Shown: positions 11,489 through 22,312 of the stretch, in pieces
How positions within the stretch are numbered: the first letter of the stretch is position 1
Layout: every line of letters begins with the position of its first letter
NCBI GenBank assembly: GCA_006937955.1
Contig: SSNP01000384.1
Location: 127,829-191,828, forward strand
Direction: 5' to 3'
DNA length: 64,000 bases
Source: Pachypanchax playfairii
Lineage: Eukaryota > Chordata > Actinopteri > Cyprinodontiformes > Aplocheilidae
Program-made: the position numbers and the translations under genes
Notes under the pieces: model-generated
Databases searched by the model: none
Seen by the model: only the letters and a program-made list of their open reading frames with translations
Told to the model about the DNA's origin: nothing

Positions 11489-12475
11489 ATCTCCGCCCAG
11501 AAGGTAATGTTTTCATCAGAGTCTGTCTTTCTGTCTGTTAGCAGAATAACTCAAAAACTAAAGGATGGATTTTGATGAAATTTTCAGGAAAGGTCAGAAA
11601 TGCCAGCACAAGCCAGCACATGCCGGCCAGCATGGTCATTGCTGGCCGGTCTTCCGGCGTCCTCGGTTAAACCTCTGCAGATGATTCAGAACGCAGCAGC
11701 ACGTCTGGTCTTCAACCAGCCCAAGAGGGCTCATGTCACTCCGCTGCTCATTTCCCTGCACTGGCTTCCAGTTGCAGCACGCATCAAATACAAAGCTCTG
11801 CTTCTGGCTTACCAGACTCTAACACACACAGCTCCTACTTACCTTCACTCCTTCATCCAAACCTACATTCCCACGCGTCAGCTACCCTCAGTCGCTGAAA
11901 GACGCCTAGCGCTTCCACCACAACGTGGCATGAGATCATGTTCCAAACTCTTCTCCTCTGTTGTCCCCCGATGGTGGAATGACCTACCAAACTCGGTCCG
12001 ATCCTCAGAGTCGGCAGCTACTTTTAAGAGCAGACTTAAGACTCACCTCTTTAAAGAACACTTTCAGTCTTAATGTAGGATTAATTTATGATTTATGATA
12101 GCGATTTGGGAGAATTTATCTCTCACAAAAAAAAAAAAAAAAAAAAAATTGTTACACTTGATGTATCAGCGTCGGAATTAAACTGGACTCCAAACAGTCC
12201 GCCTCCTTATATTTTTTTTCCTTCTCTTTGAATTCTTGCTTGTATGTTCTCTCAATGTAAGTCGCTTTGGATAAAAGCATCTGCTAAATGACAGTAGTAG
12301 TAGTAGTAGTAGTAGTAAATGACCCAAGGAAGAATTGATTAGATTTTGGGGATGATCCCGATTACCGTCTGGATCCAGGAATTTTTTTAAAGATACGGAT
12401 ATGGTACTTTCTTGGTACTTTCTACAATATGTCCACTTGGCAGAGGTCTGCGCTCTCTGAGTGCTTTTCTAGTTC
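11489..12475 (+). repeat. Old interspersed repeat ('CTCCGCCCAGAAGG ... GCAGAGGTCTGCGCTCTC' type), split by L2
   Basis: The left part (11,489-11,602) and right part (12,317-12,475) read as one unit when the L2 insert is removed. They include AACTCAAAAACTAAAGGATGG, GATTTTGATGAAATTTTCAGG, then GTCTGGATCCAGGAATTTTTT and GGCAGAGGTCTGCGCTCTC. I recall this repeat as widespread in animal genomes but cannot name its class with confidence. Confidence 0.55.
11603..12316 (+). mobile_element. L2-type LINE, 5'-truncated 3' end
   Basis: The plus-strand frame to 12,073 (from about 11,640) is the RT C-terminal/end region, with LQMIQNAAARLVFNQP and SLHWLPVAARIKYKALL. It continues to CTTTGGATAAAAGCATCTGC and a (TAG)n tail at 12,294-12,316. 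A 5-bp AAATG flanks it (11,598-11,602; 12,317-12,321). A longer close relative, in reverse, is at 40,214-41,212. About 40 bp at the 5' junction (11,603-11,640) is not L2-like and may be filler. Confidence 0.85.
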
Positions 12476-12800
12476 ATGGCTGTGTTCATTGGCAAAATTG
12501 TGAATCAGCCCATGATGGGAAGAAGTCTCATACAGGAAAGATCTCACGATCCTTTAATGTCGACATGACAGAGGACCGATGGTCATACTCACCTTTTCTT
12601 AACACTTTGAGTAGTCATGTTCACTGCTTTTGTAGAATTCGCTGGATTTGGATACCAAGTTAAGTGCATTTGCTGTAGGTTTTCTTTTAAATTATATTTG
12701 TACTGAAATATTTAATTATCTCAAATGTTAACCTAATACTCAAACAATGTCAGACTTTTTCTTAAACTGTGATGGTTTTATTGATAAAGGGATCTTACAG

Positions 12801-12907
12801 ATCTGTTGACTTGCCTCAGGTGTCAGAACAGGAGTTGGATCATATTCTTTTTCGATCAACAAACAAGGACAAAATGAGCAGAAACAGATTCTCATTACCT
12901 TCTCAAG
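12801..12907 (+). CDS. Host gene exon (unidentified PDZ-domain protein), candidate
   Basis: The exon would start after TCTTACAG (12,800) and stop before GT at 12,908. It encodes a stretch with RSVDLPQVSEQELDHILF and then KMSRNRFSLPSQ. One base is left over at its end, and the next candidate exon begins with two bases before an in-frame codon, so phases agree. The donor (AAG|GTCTGG) is weak. No known domain is visible. A further upstream candidate at about 12,480-12,656 (with KKSHTGKISRSFNVDM) is possible but less supported. Confidence 0.5.
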
Positions 12908-13024
12908 GTCTGGTCTTTGCCTATGCATATTTTATCCAACTCATCTTTGATTCTTTCCCACTCTAGAATCAGTTCACATGTTAACTAATGTAATGGGGTA
13001 AATTACCCTGGTTGTGTTTTATAG

Positions 13025-13128
13025 AAATGTCCAGTAGAATCTACCACCCTGCAGTGAAGGACACGCAGGGACCCCCCCTCCCAGTTTTCAGCTGGACTAT
13101 GAAAAAATTCCTGGAGCCTGCCAGTAGA
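13025..13128 (+). CDS. Host gene exon (unidentified PDZ-domain protein)
   Basis: The acceptor is TTTTATAG and the donor is a consensus GTGAGT at 13,129. The exon encodes MSSRIYHPAVKDTQGPPLPV and SWTMKKFLEPASR, ending at a codon boundary. The next exon starts at a codon boundary, and the preceding one supplies the missing single base, so both joins keep frame. The proline-rich stretch (QGPPLPV) could be a linker or an SH3-type ligand. That is inference. Confidence 0.6.
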
Positions 13129-14570
13129 GTGAGTAGCTGTCCAATATTTTAGTTTTATTTAGGGTTAGGGTTAGGGTTCTCCACCCTAATACATTTCATG
13201 GCCACCCCAAAGGCCCCCCGTAGCCAGTTGCAAATTCATAACATGATAATATGTTTCTACCTGATAGTTTACATTAGATAGCAGAATCATTTTGTACAGA
13301 TTTGTTTACAGAAATAAAAACAACTGCCAAATGTAACAGCAATGAAAATAATTGTAGCCCTATGTGTTTAAAACATGTACAGGAGACAGGATTATTTTAG
13401 AACTCAACATGTTATTTGTGCAGGTACACATACTTGCACATCAGCAACATTAACTGTAAAATAAACCCACGTATGTCAGTAGGAGATTCTTACTCATCTA
13501 CATACTACAACAGCATAACAGAACTCCAGAAATTCAGTTATGGCTTTTGGTTTCTGTGTGCCACCCAGAAATTTTCAGTGCCGCAGGATGCAGACAGTTG
13601 TGGTAACAGGCTTTAGCAGTGAATGCTGTGATAGTGTGATGACTAGTTACTGCATACTGAATTGTTACCTGAATCTTGAAGGGTGAAAGCCATGTCAGCA
13701 GGCTTAACTGTTTAAAGCGTTTTGGTGAAAAGAACATGTTTATGAAACTACCTTCGTTGTTTATGTTGGAAAGCTTTAGTAAAGAAGTATGATCAGTAAA
13801 AATAATGTTGGTCGTGATCGTTGCTTTAAGTGAAATTTTAAAATGTGACAATACTTCCCTTAATGACTTACAAATATGGGACAGAAACATGAGCGATATT
13901 TTTATATATAGATCTAGTATCTATTGATGTATGATCAATATTTACAAAGAAAAAAGACAGCTCTAAATCAAAACCACAAATTCAAGGCACACTCAAATAA
14001 CACATATGTCTATAGGCTATTATGCATGCTTCAAGTCTAACCTGAATGAAATGATTCTTGTAATAGTGAAACATTTTCATGCACACACACACCTCCCCTC
14101 CTTACTTGAAATATCCTTTTGAACATTTCAACTATTTCTTACTGAACTGATATTTACTGACTTCTTCCTCAGTTTGCTCCTCCTTCTCCAAATAACCCTG
14201 AACTTGTCTAACTTTAGTTAAATTATGGCAGCCCCAGCCCAATACACCAGGTGGCCTGTCCATGGCTGGAGTCTTCCTCCAATGCTGGGGAAACTGAAAA
14301 AAGTACCATTATGCACCATAAGCTGGAAAAAAATCCCTGTATGCTGAGGAGTGTATAAAAGTGTTTGTAATGCTTTGCACTGCTTACTAGTCCACCTAAA
14401 GCTCTACCTGTCAACAGCATGAGATTGTGCTGAAAGCATGAGCTGTAACAATTCCTGCCAGGTTATTAGAGGTACGGCTAAGGCATGGCTCTGCTGCTGA
14501 ACTGTAGCTGTCATACAAAATCCATTAGCGGGGGTTTTAAATGTTTTTTCCCTTTGATTATTTGAACCAG
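13129..14570 (+). other. Intron of the host gene
   Basis: No recognisable gene or element lies inside. A short (TTAGGG)3 run at about 13,159-13,177 looks like a telomere repeat but is too small to mean much. The rest is AT-rich unique-looking sequence. Confidence 0.5.
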
Positions 14571-14733
14571 GGATCACTGAACTCAGTGGGAGAGTTGTCT
14601 CAGTTCTTCTCTCAGGACAGTCCCATGTACTCCTCCCAGTCTGACTTTGTTTTGAGGAGCTCAAACAGGGATGATCTGCTTCACCAGCAGAGCTGCTGTA
14701 ACTTTGTGGAACATAACTCATCACAACCTCAAG
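14571..14733 (+). CDS. Host gene exon (unidentified PDZ-domain protein)
   Basis: The acceptor is TTTGAACCAG at 14,570 and the donor AAG|GTAAAA at 14,734. It encodes a serine/glutamine-rich, probably disordered stretch with GSLNSVGELSQFFSQDSPMY and DDLLHQQSCCNFVEHN. It is 163 nt, so one base carries into the next exon, which begins with the matching two bases. No known fold is seen. Confidence 0.7.
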
Positions 14734-14851
14734 GTAAAATTTACTTTCTTAATTTACTGTGAAAGCATTGAAATAGAAAATGATTTGAATATTCTGGTCA
14801 CTATGAGCACATTCTGTATTATATTCTCAGCATTTACTTATTGTCTGCCAG

Positions 14852-15309
14852 ATATAGAACATGGTCCTGTGGGCAGTTCATCACAAGATGGAATCTTTAC
14901 TCCTCTGTATCAGGATATAGAGGCTCTTTGCCAGACTGTTAGCTCCTCTAGCCCACTACTTCACCAGGAACATGTGTTATGCTTTAAGGATGAGCCCAAT
15001 GATGATGAAGAATCAGACAAAGTTAAAAACTCTGAGCTTCAGTCCAAGATAACAAAGTCCAAAAGTGATGATCTGGATCCAGCTTTGCTTCAGACCCTCT
15101 CTGACCCAGACCCAGAAACCACTGCAGGGCAGACACCCTATCTTCTCTTTGAACAGGACAATGGCAGTGAACTTGTGGGTGGTTGCTCAGTTCACACCGT
15201 GATGCTGAGAAGAAGTGACGAAGAGACATTTGGGCTTGATATAGAGATTATGCCATCACCTCTGAAAATAATCATTGCTGGGTTAAAACCCTGCAGTACA
15301 CCAGACTGG
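14852..15309 (+). CDS. Host gene exon with the N-terminal half of a PDZ domain
   Basis: The acceptor is CTGCCAG and the donor TGG|GTAGGT. It first encodes an acidic, serine-rich linker (FKDEPNDDEESDKVKNSE), then the start of a PDZ domain: VHTVMLRRSDEETFGLDIEI, where TFGL stands for the carboxylate-binding loop, and PLKIIIAGLKP (strand betaB/C). The domain is completed in the next exon. PDZ domains bind C-terminal peptides and act as scaffolds at membranes or junctions. The overall family was not identified. PDZD2 or IL16-type multi-PDZ proteins are possibilities that I could not confirm. Confidence 0.8.
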
Positions 15310-15465
15310 GTAGGTCTGAATAGACTAAAGTTTACTACATTCTTCAGTCATGTGCTGAAACTGTTTGTGGGTTTTAGCAATTCAAAGTTTGTTTTAGAGG
15401 AAAGATATTTTAGTTTTATATTTGAGACTTAACAATGAAACTTCTTTTTTCTTTTGGACTTGTAG

Positions 15466-15610
15466 GAGTCAACTGGAAGACTTTGTCCTGGAGATGAAAT
15501 TGTTAAAATTGGAGACAAACTAGTGTCCTCCAGTAGTTATCAGGAAATCTGTGAACTGATGCACAATCTTCCTATGATGCTTTTGTTGGAAATAAAGAAA
15601 GTTTTGCCAG
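15466..15610 (+). CDS. Host gene exon with the C-terminal half of the PDZ domain
   Basis: The acceptor is GACTTGTAG and the donor CAG|GTAAGA. It encodes STGRLCPGDEIVKIGD and SYQEICELMHNLP, then LLLEIKKVLP. These are the G-D-x-I-x-x-I-(G/N) signature, the alphaB helix and the last beta strand of a PDZ domain. The alphaB1 position is a serine/tyrosine rather than the histidine of class I domains, so ligand class is unclear. One base is left over and completes an alanine codon with the next exon, 13 kb away. Confidence 0.82.
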
Positions 15611-16258
15611 GTAAGACATTTAATGGACATTAAGTACTTTAAAGGAAAACTCACACCCCAACCCCAGATACAGTCTGAAAATTAAAAGATGCATGAAAAA
15701 AAAGAGGCATGGCTGGCGGACCAGGGGGAGTGGCAGGCTGGGCTGTGATTGACATGTCACGCTGACTGACACACACACACCAGAGAGGGACAGGTGAAAT
15801 ATAGGAATATTTGGATGAGACGAGCAGCTCTGATCAGTATCGTTTCGAGCTGATAGTTCACCCTGCAGCGGCTTGGCGGCATAGAATGAGGTTCTTCTCT
15901 ACTGGTACACTGTTAGCTAACGCTATTAGCTCCAGTTACATCGTGTGACTCTGCAAACAGGTGCAGCTGCGTGCGACCGTACAACCGTTTCAAGCCGATG
16001 GTTCGTACTGCAGCGGATTCAGCGTCTTAGAATGGGACCTGTCCCTTCGTGGTATATTGTTGTTGATCGAATCAGAAGCAAAATATGGATTAGCTCGTGT
16101 AATATCTGTGACTCAGCCTCATCAGGTGCGGGAAACGCAGGAACAGGAAATGTAAACAAAGTGATTTATTATGACAGAAAATATAGAGTCAGATGAAGAA
16201 TCTGTGGTTTCTGAGTGTTTGTCCTTTTCTGAAGGAAAAATGGACTTGGAACCAGTTC
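15611..16258 (+). other. Start of the 13 kb intron; unclassified repeat-like sequence
   Basis: A roughly 50-bp imperfect direct repeat (around 15,842-15,890 and 15,987-16,035, both with CTGCAGCGG and TAGAATG) lies here. A short frame begins at about 16,170 (MTENIESDEESVVSE), interrupted by the L2 fragment. It may be a non-autonomous DNA element, but no ends were found. Confidence 0.35.
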
Positions 16259-16515
16259 TCAAGTTTCAAGTTTCAAGTTTATTTATTTATAAAGCGCCAG
16301 TTCATGACAAAGTCCTTTCAAGGCACTTCACAGAAAAATCAATCAATTAATAATAAAACATTTTCTATCTAAGGAACCAGCTGACTGGGTTGAATTATTA
16401 ATTCAGCTCAATCCTCCATCCTGAGCAGCACAACTGGTGACAGTGGAAAGGAACGACTCCCTTTTAACAGGAAGAAACCTCTAGCAGAACCCGGCTCAGG
16501 ATGGGCGGCCTTCTG
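16259..16515 (-). mobile_element. L2-type LINE 3' tail
   Basis: This is the reverse of the same tail as 301-557, starting with CAAGTTTCAAGTTTCAAG and ending in the CCGGCTCAGGATGGGCGGCC segment. It holds no coding sequence. Confidence 0.85.
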
Positions 16516-16664
16516 ATGCTCACAGCTGAATATGTTTGAGCTGAAATTGGTTCCACAGGTTTCAAGTTCTGCTGGTCAAACACAGTCAGTCTCAGTGTCA
16601 TTATGGATGTAAACATACGTTACGGAGAGGTGGTGGAAGGGTGGCTGAAGATGGCATGTGATTG
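16516..16664. other. Intron sequence between repeats
   Basis: Nothing is recognised here. It may continue the unclassified repeat-like sequence before the L2 tail. Confidence 0.3.
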
Positions 16665-18821
16665 CAGGGCCTCTGCTAGGCTTTTGGGGGCCCTAAGCTC
16701 ACTTAGCTAGGGAGGCCTCCCTCATATAACACAAACACACAAAACCTACTTAAACTTTTGCTATTTATTTTTTGAACTGGAATTAAATATATGTATGAAC
16801 TCAAATAATATGTATGCCAACTGTCTCAGCTTTGTTCAACAAACAGACCTTCATATAAGAAAACTAATTATATCACATATGCAGGACACCTTAAACTAGA
16901 TTATTAACCAAGCAACAAGGCAGAGCAGAACCAGGACTGGATCAAGACACCAGGACTAAACCCATAATTAAACCAGACCTAAAACTGATCCAGGATTAAA
17001 ACAGGACGGAACCAAGACAGAACCAGAATCAAAACTAGATGATAGTAGCACTGAAAATCATCATAGACCTGCACTACACTGACAACACCTCTTTATTGTG
17101 ACAACATGAGACTGTGTGCATTCACACCGGCCCTGTTTAGTCCGCTTGAATCGAACTCTAGTTTGTTTGCACAGAAAGTCCGGTTCGTTTGGGGAGGTGT
17201 GAATGGACAATTGAACTATGATTCAAACCAAACAACCGAACTCGAGTCTGCCTAAAATCGTGGGTCTCAGTTCGATTGAAACAAACTCTGGTGTTGTTCG
17301 ATTGCATGTGTGAACGCATTTATGTAATTATTCCACCCAGTTGTGCAAAAAACCCTGCATGGCTTAATAAATATAGAATTTGAGAAATTACAAACCTATA
17401 AGATAGACTGGTGAAGATGTTCTAATGAGTTTTGGCAAACAGCTGTCTTTGTCACCTGGATCTTGTTTCGTCTCTGGTCTGTCATCATTCTTCTTCTCAC
17501 TCACTCTTCCTCTCTCTCACTCTCTGTTCTAACAATCAAGCCAAACATCAAGAACATCAAATATATAGTTGAAATCAGATATTTACATATACTTCAGATA
17601 AAAACACTTTTTTACCGTCAAAATTACTAAATGTTTATTTTCTTTAGATTAATAAATATAAAAAATTGTATTTGTTAAATTTAAAATGAAAGAGAATTTT
17701 ATTGTATTTTAATTGCAAATTGCACCCAAATTGTATTTAAGATTGAGCCACACTTGTGGAGTTCCTCAATTATTCTCCTGGCGTTTTGGTTTCTCTTGAT
17801 TTTCTCATGTCAAAGAATGAGGTTCCGTATTATGGAGGTACTTTAATATGCATCCACAGGTGTGTTACCAGAAATCAGAAGCTTCTTAAACTCAGAATGG
17901 AATAATCTGGAGTTTTCTTTTTGACACAATACAATAAATAAATAATATATACTCCTGACTTTGATAAAAGTGATAAATACATAACAACTCTCTCTTCATT
18001 CTGACATTGAACTAATTCAAAAGATCTGTCAATATTTTTTATCTAAAACAAAAAGTTAACTCTAAATTGACGTTTAACAGTATTATAAAATGTTTTCCCT
18101 GAAGGGTATTTAAATATCTGGTTACAACTGTGAAAACTGTATTGAAATTTCTCTTGTTTTCCATAGAACTATAATGAATGAGATATAAAGCATAATATAA
18201 TAACATTTACCTGATACTTTTCTTTGAAAGAAACCCACTATGTCCATTGTTGTACATAAGTATATAACTGAAACTAACTTAGAGAGTGTGTTATTTAGCC
18301 ATGGGGAGTTAGCAACTGAAAATATGAAATAAAAACACAGGTAAGCTAAAAAAAACAGCATTGTTGTTCTGCTATTTAGCTATTTGTTGATTAGCCCTGG
18401 CAGAGCTAGCAAAAATATGAAGAAGACACGTAATGTGTGAAGAGAGTGGCATGACATCAATCTTTGTGATGATACATTGTAATTTTTACATTATTTGTAC
18501 AGTACAGTGATTTGCTTTGGTACCTGGTGAACTTCAGCTCTCCTCTCATCTGCATCTACTTCTAACAGCAGCATGTCTCTCCCCCTCCCTCCCTCACATG
18601 CTGCTGAGTGACACGGGCTGGATTATACAAAATTGGGTGGGGGAGGGGGGGTGTCGCAACATTGTGCTATGTGCTTTGAATATTGTGTGTAGTTTTTATT
18701 TTATAAAGTTGTCAGTCAGGCATCTAACTATGTAAAATATGACACTCCACTTGGGGGCCCCCTTAGGTAGTTGGGGCCCTACGCAGTCTGCATACCTTGT
18801 GTATGGACAGCGTCGGCGCTG
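16665..18821. mobile_element. hAT-type DNA transposon, non-autonomous or decayed
   Basis: It begins CAGGGCCTCTGCTAGG and its other end, reversed, begins CAGCGCCGACGCTGTCC followed by a GGGCCCC-rich segment. Both ends resemble hAT/Charlie termini. An 8-bp direct repeat flanks it: TGTGATTG (16,657-16,664) and TGTGATTA (18,822-18,829), one mismatch. Eight bases is the hAT duplication length. No transposase frame remains. At about 17,105-17,325 it contains a smaller inverted-repeat segment that looks like a nested MITE. Confidence 0.75.
17105..17325. repeat. Possible nested MITE
   Basis: Left side reads TGTGCATTCACACCGG; right side ends ATGTGTGAACGCA, its imperfect reverse complement. The interior has further imperfect symmetry. 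Exact ends and target duplication were not resolved. Confidence 0.45.
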
Positions 18822-18857
18822 TGTGATTATGATATGTATGCAGTTCTATTGGCCCTT

Positions 18858-19170
18858 ATTCAAGTTTCAAGTTTATTTATAAATTTATTTATAAAGCGCC
18901 AGTTCATAACAAAGTCATTTCAAGACACTTTACAGGAAAATCAACCAATTAATAATAAAACATTTTCTATCTATGGAACCAGCCGATTGGGTTGAATTAT
19001 TAATTCAGCTCAATCCTCCATCCTGAGCAGCACAACTGGTGACAGTGGAAAGGAACAGGAAGAGACCTTTAGCTTAACCAGAACCAGAACCCAGCTCAGG
19101 ATGGGCGGCCTTCTGCCTCAGCCGACTGGGGTCTGAGCTGACAGGAAGGGTTAGAGACAACAGAGTGAAG
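18858..19170 (-). mobile_element. L2-type LINE 3' tail
   Basis: It carries TTCAAGTTTCAAGTTTATTTATAAATTT, then the GCGCCAGTTCATAACAAAGTC body, the same 3' UTR as at 37,044-37,330. It grades into the Rex1-like LINE near 19,170-19,200. Confidence 0.8.
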
Positions 19171-19199
19171 AAATGTGGTCACTATTGTCTCTGACAGTC

Positions 19200-20335
19200 T
19201 AAGCCCATGGCAGTCTTCTATTCAATAGGCCAGTAGCAGAGGGGAAGAAACTGTTCTTGTGGCAGGAAGTCCTGGTCCTGGTCCCTCTTACCAGCCCTGG
19301 ATTTTTTCAGAGCCGTGGAAGTGTACAGGTCCTGGAGATGTACAGGTCCTGGTGGTGTACAGGTCTTGGTGGTGTACAGGTCCCGGAGGGAAGCAAGATT
19401 GCAGCCAATCAACTCCTTAGCAGAACAGATGATACGCTGCAGTCGGTTCTTGTTCTTGGCTGAAGCTGCAGTGAACCAGATGCACCATCATCGATGTCAG
19501 AAGGTTGAACTTCCTCAGTTGTTGCAGGAAGTCCTCTGGTGAGGGAGTTGATGTTCATCTCCCACTGAAGGTCCTGAGAGATGATGGTGTCCAGGAAGCA
19601 GAAGGACTCCACTGTGTCCACTGGACACTCTCTGAGAGTGATGGAGGTGGAGGGGTTGGTGAGTTCTTCCTGAAGTCCACAACCATCTCAACTGTTTTAG
19701 CTGCATTGAGCTTCAGGTTGTTGAGCTCGTATCAGGACACCAGATAGTCAATCTCACAACTGTAGGTGGACTCATTACCCTCAGAGATGAGACTGATGAG
19801 GGTGGTGTCATTTGCAAACATGAGAAGCGTGACAGACTGATGGCTGGAGGTGCAGCTGTTGCTGTACAGAGAGAAGAGAAGAGGAGAAAGAATGCAGCCT
19901 TGAGGAGATCCAGTACTGGTGGTCCCCGAGTCTGAAACAGCTTCACATGCTGCTTCCTGTTGGTGAGAAAGTCGGCGATCCATCTGCAGGTGGATTTGGA
20001 CACATGCAGCTTTGTCCTGCTGAAGTTCCAGGATGACTGAGTTGAATGCAGAGCTGAAGCCCACAAACAGGATCCTTGCATAGGACTTGCATAGTCCAGA
20101 TGCTGAAGGATGTGATGGAGGGCTATGTTTACTGTGTTGATAATAGACCTGTTTTGTCTGTAGGCGAACTGCAGGGGGTCCAGATGAGGGTCTGTGATGT
20201 TTTTCAGGTGGGTCAGCACAAGGCGCTCAAAGGTCTTCATAACCACAAAGGTCAAAGCGACAGGCCTGTAGTTATTGAGACATGTGGTCCTTGGCTTTTT
20301 GGGGACAGGCTTTTAGACTTGTAGTTGAACCTGTG
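19200..20335 (-). pseudogene. Rex1-like LINE, partial reverse transcriptase
   Basis: Minus frames 19,713-20,255 and 19,732-20,064 carry RT blocks: MKTFERLVLTHLKNIT, LDPLQFAYRQNRS, SSAFNSVI, GSPQGCILSPLLFSLY, then FANDTTLI. The last is the catalytic box and reads FAND where active RTs have (F/Y)ADD, so one essential aspartate is lost. The blocks alternate between two frames, showing at least one frameshift. The region to 19,200 is C-terminal and 3' sequence with a repeated GTACAGGTCCTGG-type motif (19,321-19,385). LINE RT copies element RNA at the nicked target. Confidence 0.8.
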
Positions 20336-21019
20336 TGTAAAAAAAACAGATGAATATGAGACACCATGAGGTTGGAAGGACAGGAAAAAAAGATTCCTCT
20401 CACCCAGTGCCCTCTGGCTGTGTCCAAATTCAGGGTCTGCATTCTTCTAAGGTCGCATTTCAAGGATGTTACGTCACACCGCCGCGACGAGAACTGTCCA
20501 AATTTCAAGGATTCTTCAAATACTAACTCAAAATGCGTACTATCTTTCCCCGAATTTTAAGGATGGGTCTGATGCATCCTTTCACGTTCTACCTATCCCA
20601 CAATTCTTTACGGCAACTCGGCGGAGTTTAAACGAGTGACGGACAAAGTGAGTGGTAACGCAGAGGGAGAGAAGTTTGGATTTAGATGTAAGTTTAAAAA
20701 AAAACTAGCGGTAAAAAAAGTAAATTCTTCCAGCAGTGGTCTAATTAGGTCTTTGGTTTTAGTTAAGCGTATTTTTATTGTGTTTTATTATGTTTACAGC
20801 TCTAAAAACGTCCCCATGCGTCCTGTGTACACACAGGTAATTTCTTAGTGATTTAAGCTTTTTAAAATATGTTTTAGGGATGAAAAAGCAGGAAAACACC
20901 TTTATCAAGCTCCAGAGCAACCTGTGGGGTGGAGGTACAAGAATAGATCTATTTATAAATCCTATTCTTAACCAGCCAGTAGTGAGGAAGAGGAGGACAC
21001 GAATCAAGAGCTCTCAAGT

Positions 21020-22312
21020 TTTTGGTTTTGTTATGTTATGTCTAAAGTTTTGGAAAGCATCCTGTTGAGCAGAATTGAGGACATTATCCCTTCTACTGAC
21101 AACCAATTTGGTTTTAAAACCAAACATGGCACAGATATGGCCATATATTCCTTAAAGGAAATCGTTAATACGTATAGAGATAAGAATTCTTTAGTTTTAA
21201 TGAGTTTTATTGATGCCTCAAAAGCTTTTGACCATGTCAATCACTACAAGTTATTTGACAAAATGAGTAAGAGAGGTCTATCTAAATGCATTGTCAGAAT
21301 TCTGTCCTATTGGTATGTAAACCAGTCTATGTTTATAAAATGGGGCCACTGTGTTTCTGCCCCTTTTGGGGTCAGGCAAGGTGGAATTCTCTCCCCTATT
21401 CTTTTTAACATTAATGTAGATGAGCTCTCTGTCTGTCTGAATTCGTGTATCACTGGGTGTATGATAGGCAGTACTTTAGTGAATCATATTATGTATGCAG
21501 ATGACCTTGTGGTCTTCAGTCCCAGCAGTGCTGGTCTGCAACAGCTTCTTAATGTTTGCTCTGACTATGGAGCTGTTCATGACATGAATTTTAATACAGA
21601 CATGAGTGTGGTCATGATTTGTCGAACAAAGGAGGACAAATGTCTATTGTTTCCTACTTTTAAATTGGCAGGTAATACCTTGAGTGTTCTGAGCAAATAC
21701 AAGTATCTTAGGCATCTCATTACAGACCAGTTGAAGGATGACCTTGGCATTTACAGGCAATACCGTTTTTTATATGCTCAGGCAAATAGTTTGGTTCGTA
21801 AGTTTGATGGCTGCACAGATAGAGTGAAAGTTGTTTTGTTCAGAGCCTACTGCACTCCTCTCTACACTGCCCACTTGTGGACTAGCTACAGCAAAGCTAG
21901 CCTGCATAAACTCCAGGTGGCTTATAATGATGCACTGAGAATTCTGCTGAGGCGACCACGGTGGTGTAGTGCTAGTGAGATGTTTGTGGTTGCATGTGTT
22001 AATACACTGCAAGCCACATTGAGAAGTTGTATGTATAAATGTATATGTCGGCTGAACAACTCAGAGAATTGCATTATTATGGCCTTGACAAGCATCAAAT
22101 TTCAAGTCCAAGTTATGGAAGCATTGGTATAGCTGTCTCCTATGAAATCAAGGCTTTCTGTTTTATGAGTGTTTTGGAGGTTTTTAACTTTATTCATTTA
22201 GTGTCTTCTATATATTTATTGCATTGTGTGTATTGTCTTGATTCTCATCTGGACCTGTGAGTCTGTAATAAAGTTTATTATCATTATTATTATTAATATT
22301 ATTATAAACTTC
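21020..22312 (+). mobile_element. Non-LTR retrotransposon, 5'-truncated, with (ATT)n tail
   Basis: It contains the RT frame at 21,038-22,132 and ends GTCTGTAATAAAGTTTATTATC followed by an ATT-rich microsatellite. It lies within the TIR transposon 20,416-22,756. The clade is not assigned. Confidence 0.75.
21038..22132 (+). CDS. LINE reverse transcriptase, C-terminal part (open frame, 5'-truncated)
   Basis: A 364-codon open frame shows RT blocks in order: FIDASKAFDHVNHYKLF (first catalytic aspartate region), GVRQGGILSPILFN, HIMYADDLVVFSPSSAGL (catalytic ADD), and a thumb/connection part ending in RAYCTPLYTAHLW and LRRPRWCSASEMF. No endonuclease precedes it, so the copy is truncated at its 5' end and could not move by itself. 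No stop interrupts what remains, so it is not very old. The annotated start is simply the first methionine. Confidence 0.85.
   Translation: MSKVLESILLSRIEDIIPSTDNQFGFKTKHGTDMAIYSLKEIVNTYRDKNSLVLMSFIDASKAFDHVNHYKLFDKMSKRGLSKCIVRILSYWYVNQSMFIKWGHCVSAPFGVRQGGILSPILFNINVDELSVCLNSCITGCMIGSTLVNHIMYADDLVVFSPSSAGLQQLLNVCSDYGAVHDMNFNTDMSVVMICRTKEDKCLLFPTFKLAGNTLSVLSKYKYLRHLITDQLKDDLGIYRQYRFLYAQANSLVRKFDGCTDRVKVVLFRAYCTPLYTAHLWTSYSKASLHKLQVAYNDALRILLRRPRWCSASEMFVVACVNTLQATLRSCMYKCICRLNNSENCIIMALTSIKFQVQVMEALV

Noticed and set aside
12294..12316. (TAG)n and, at 40,215-40,259, (CTA)n as independent microsatellites
   Set aside because: Both are the normal tails of the same L2 subfamily.
13159..13177. (TTAGGG)3 run, possible interstitial telomere
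   Set aside because: Only three units. Expected by chance in AT-rich intron sequence, and a similar short run occurs at 24,280-24,295.
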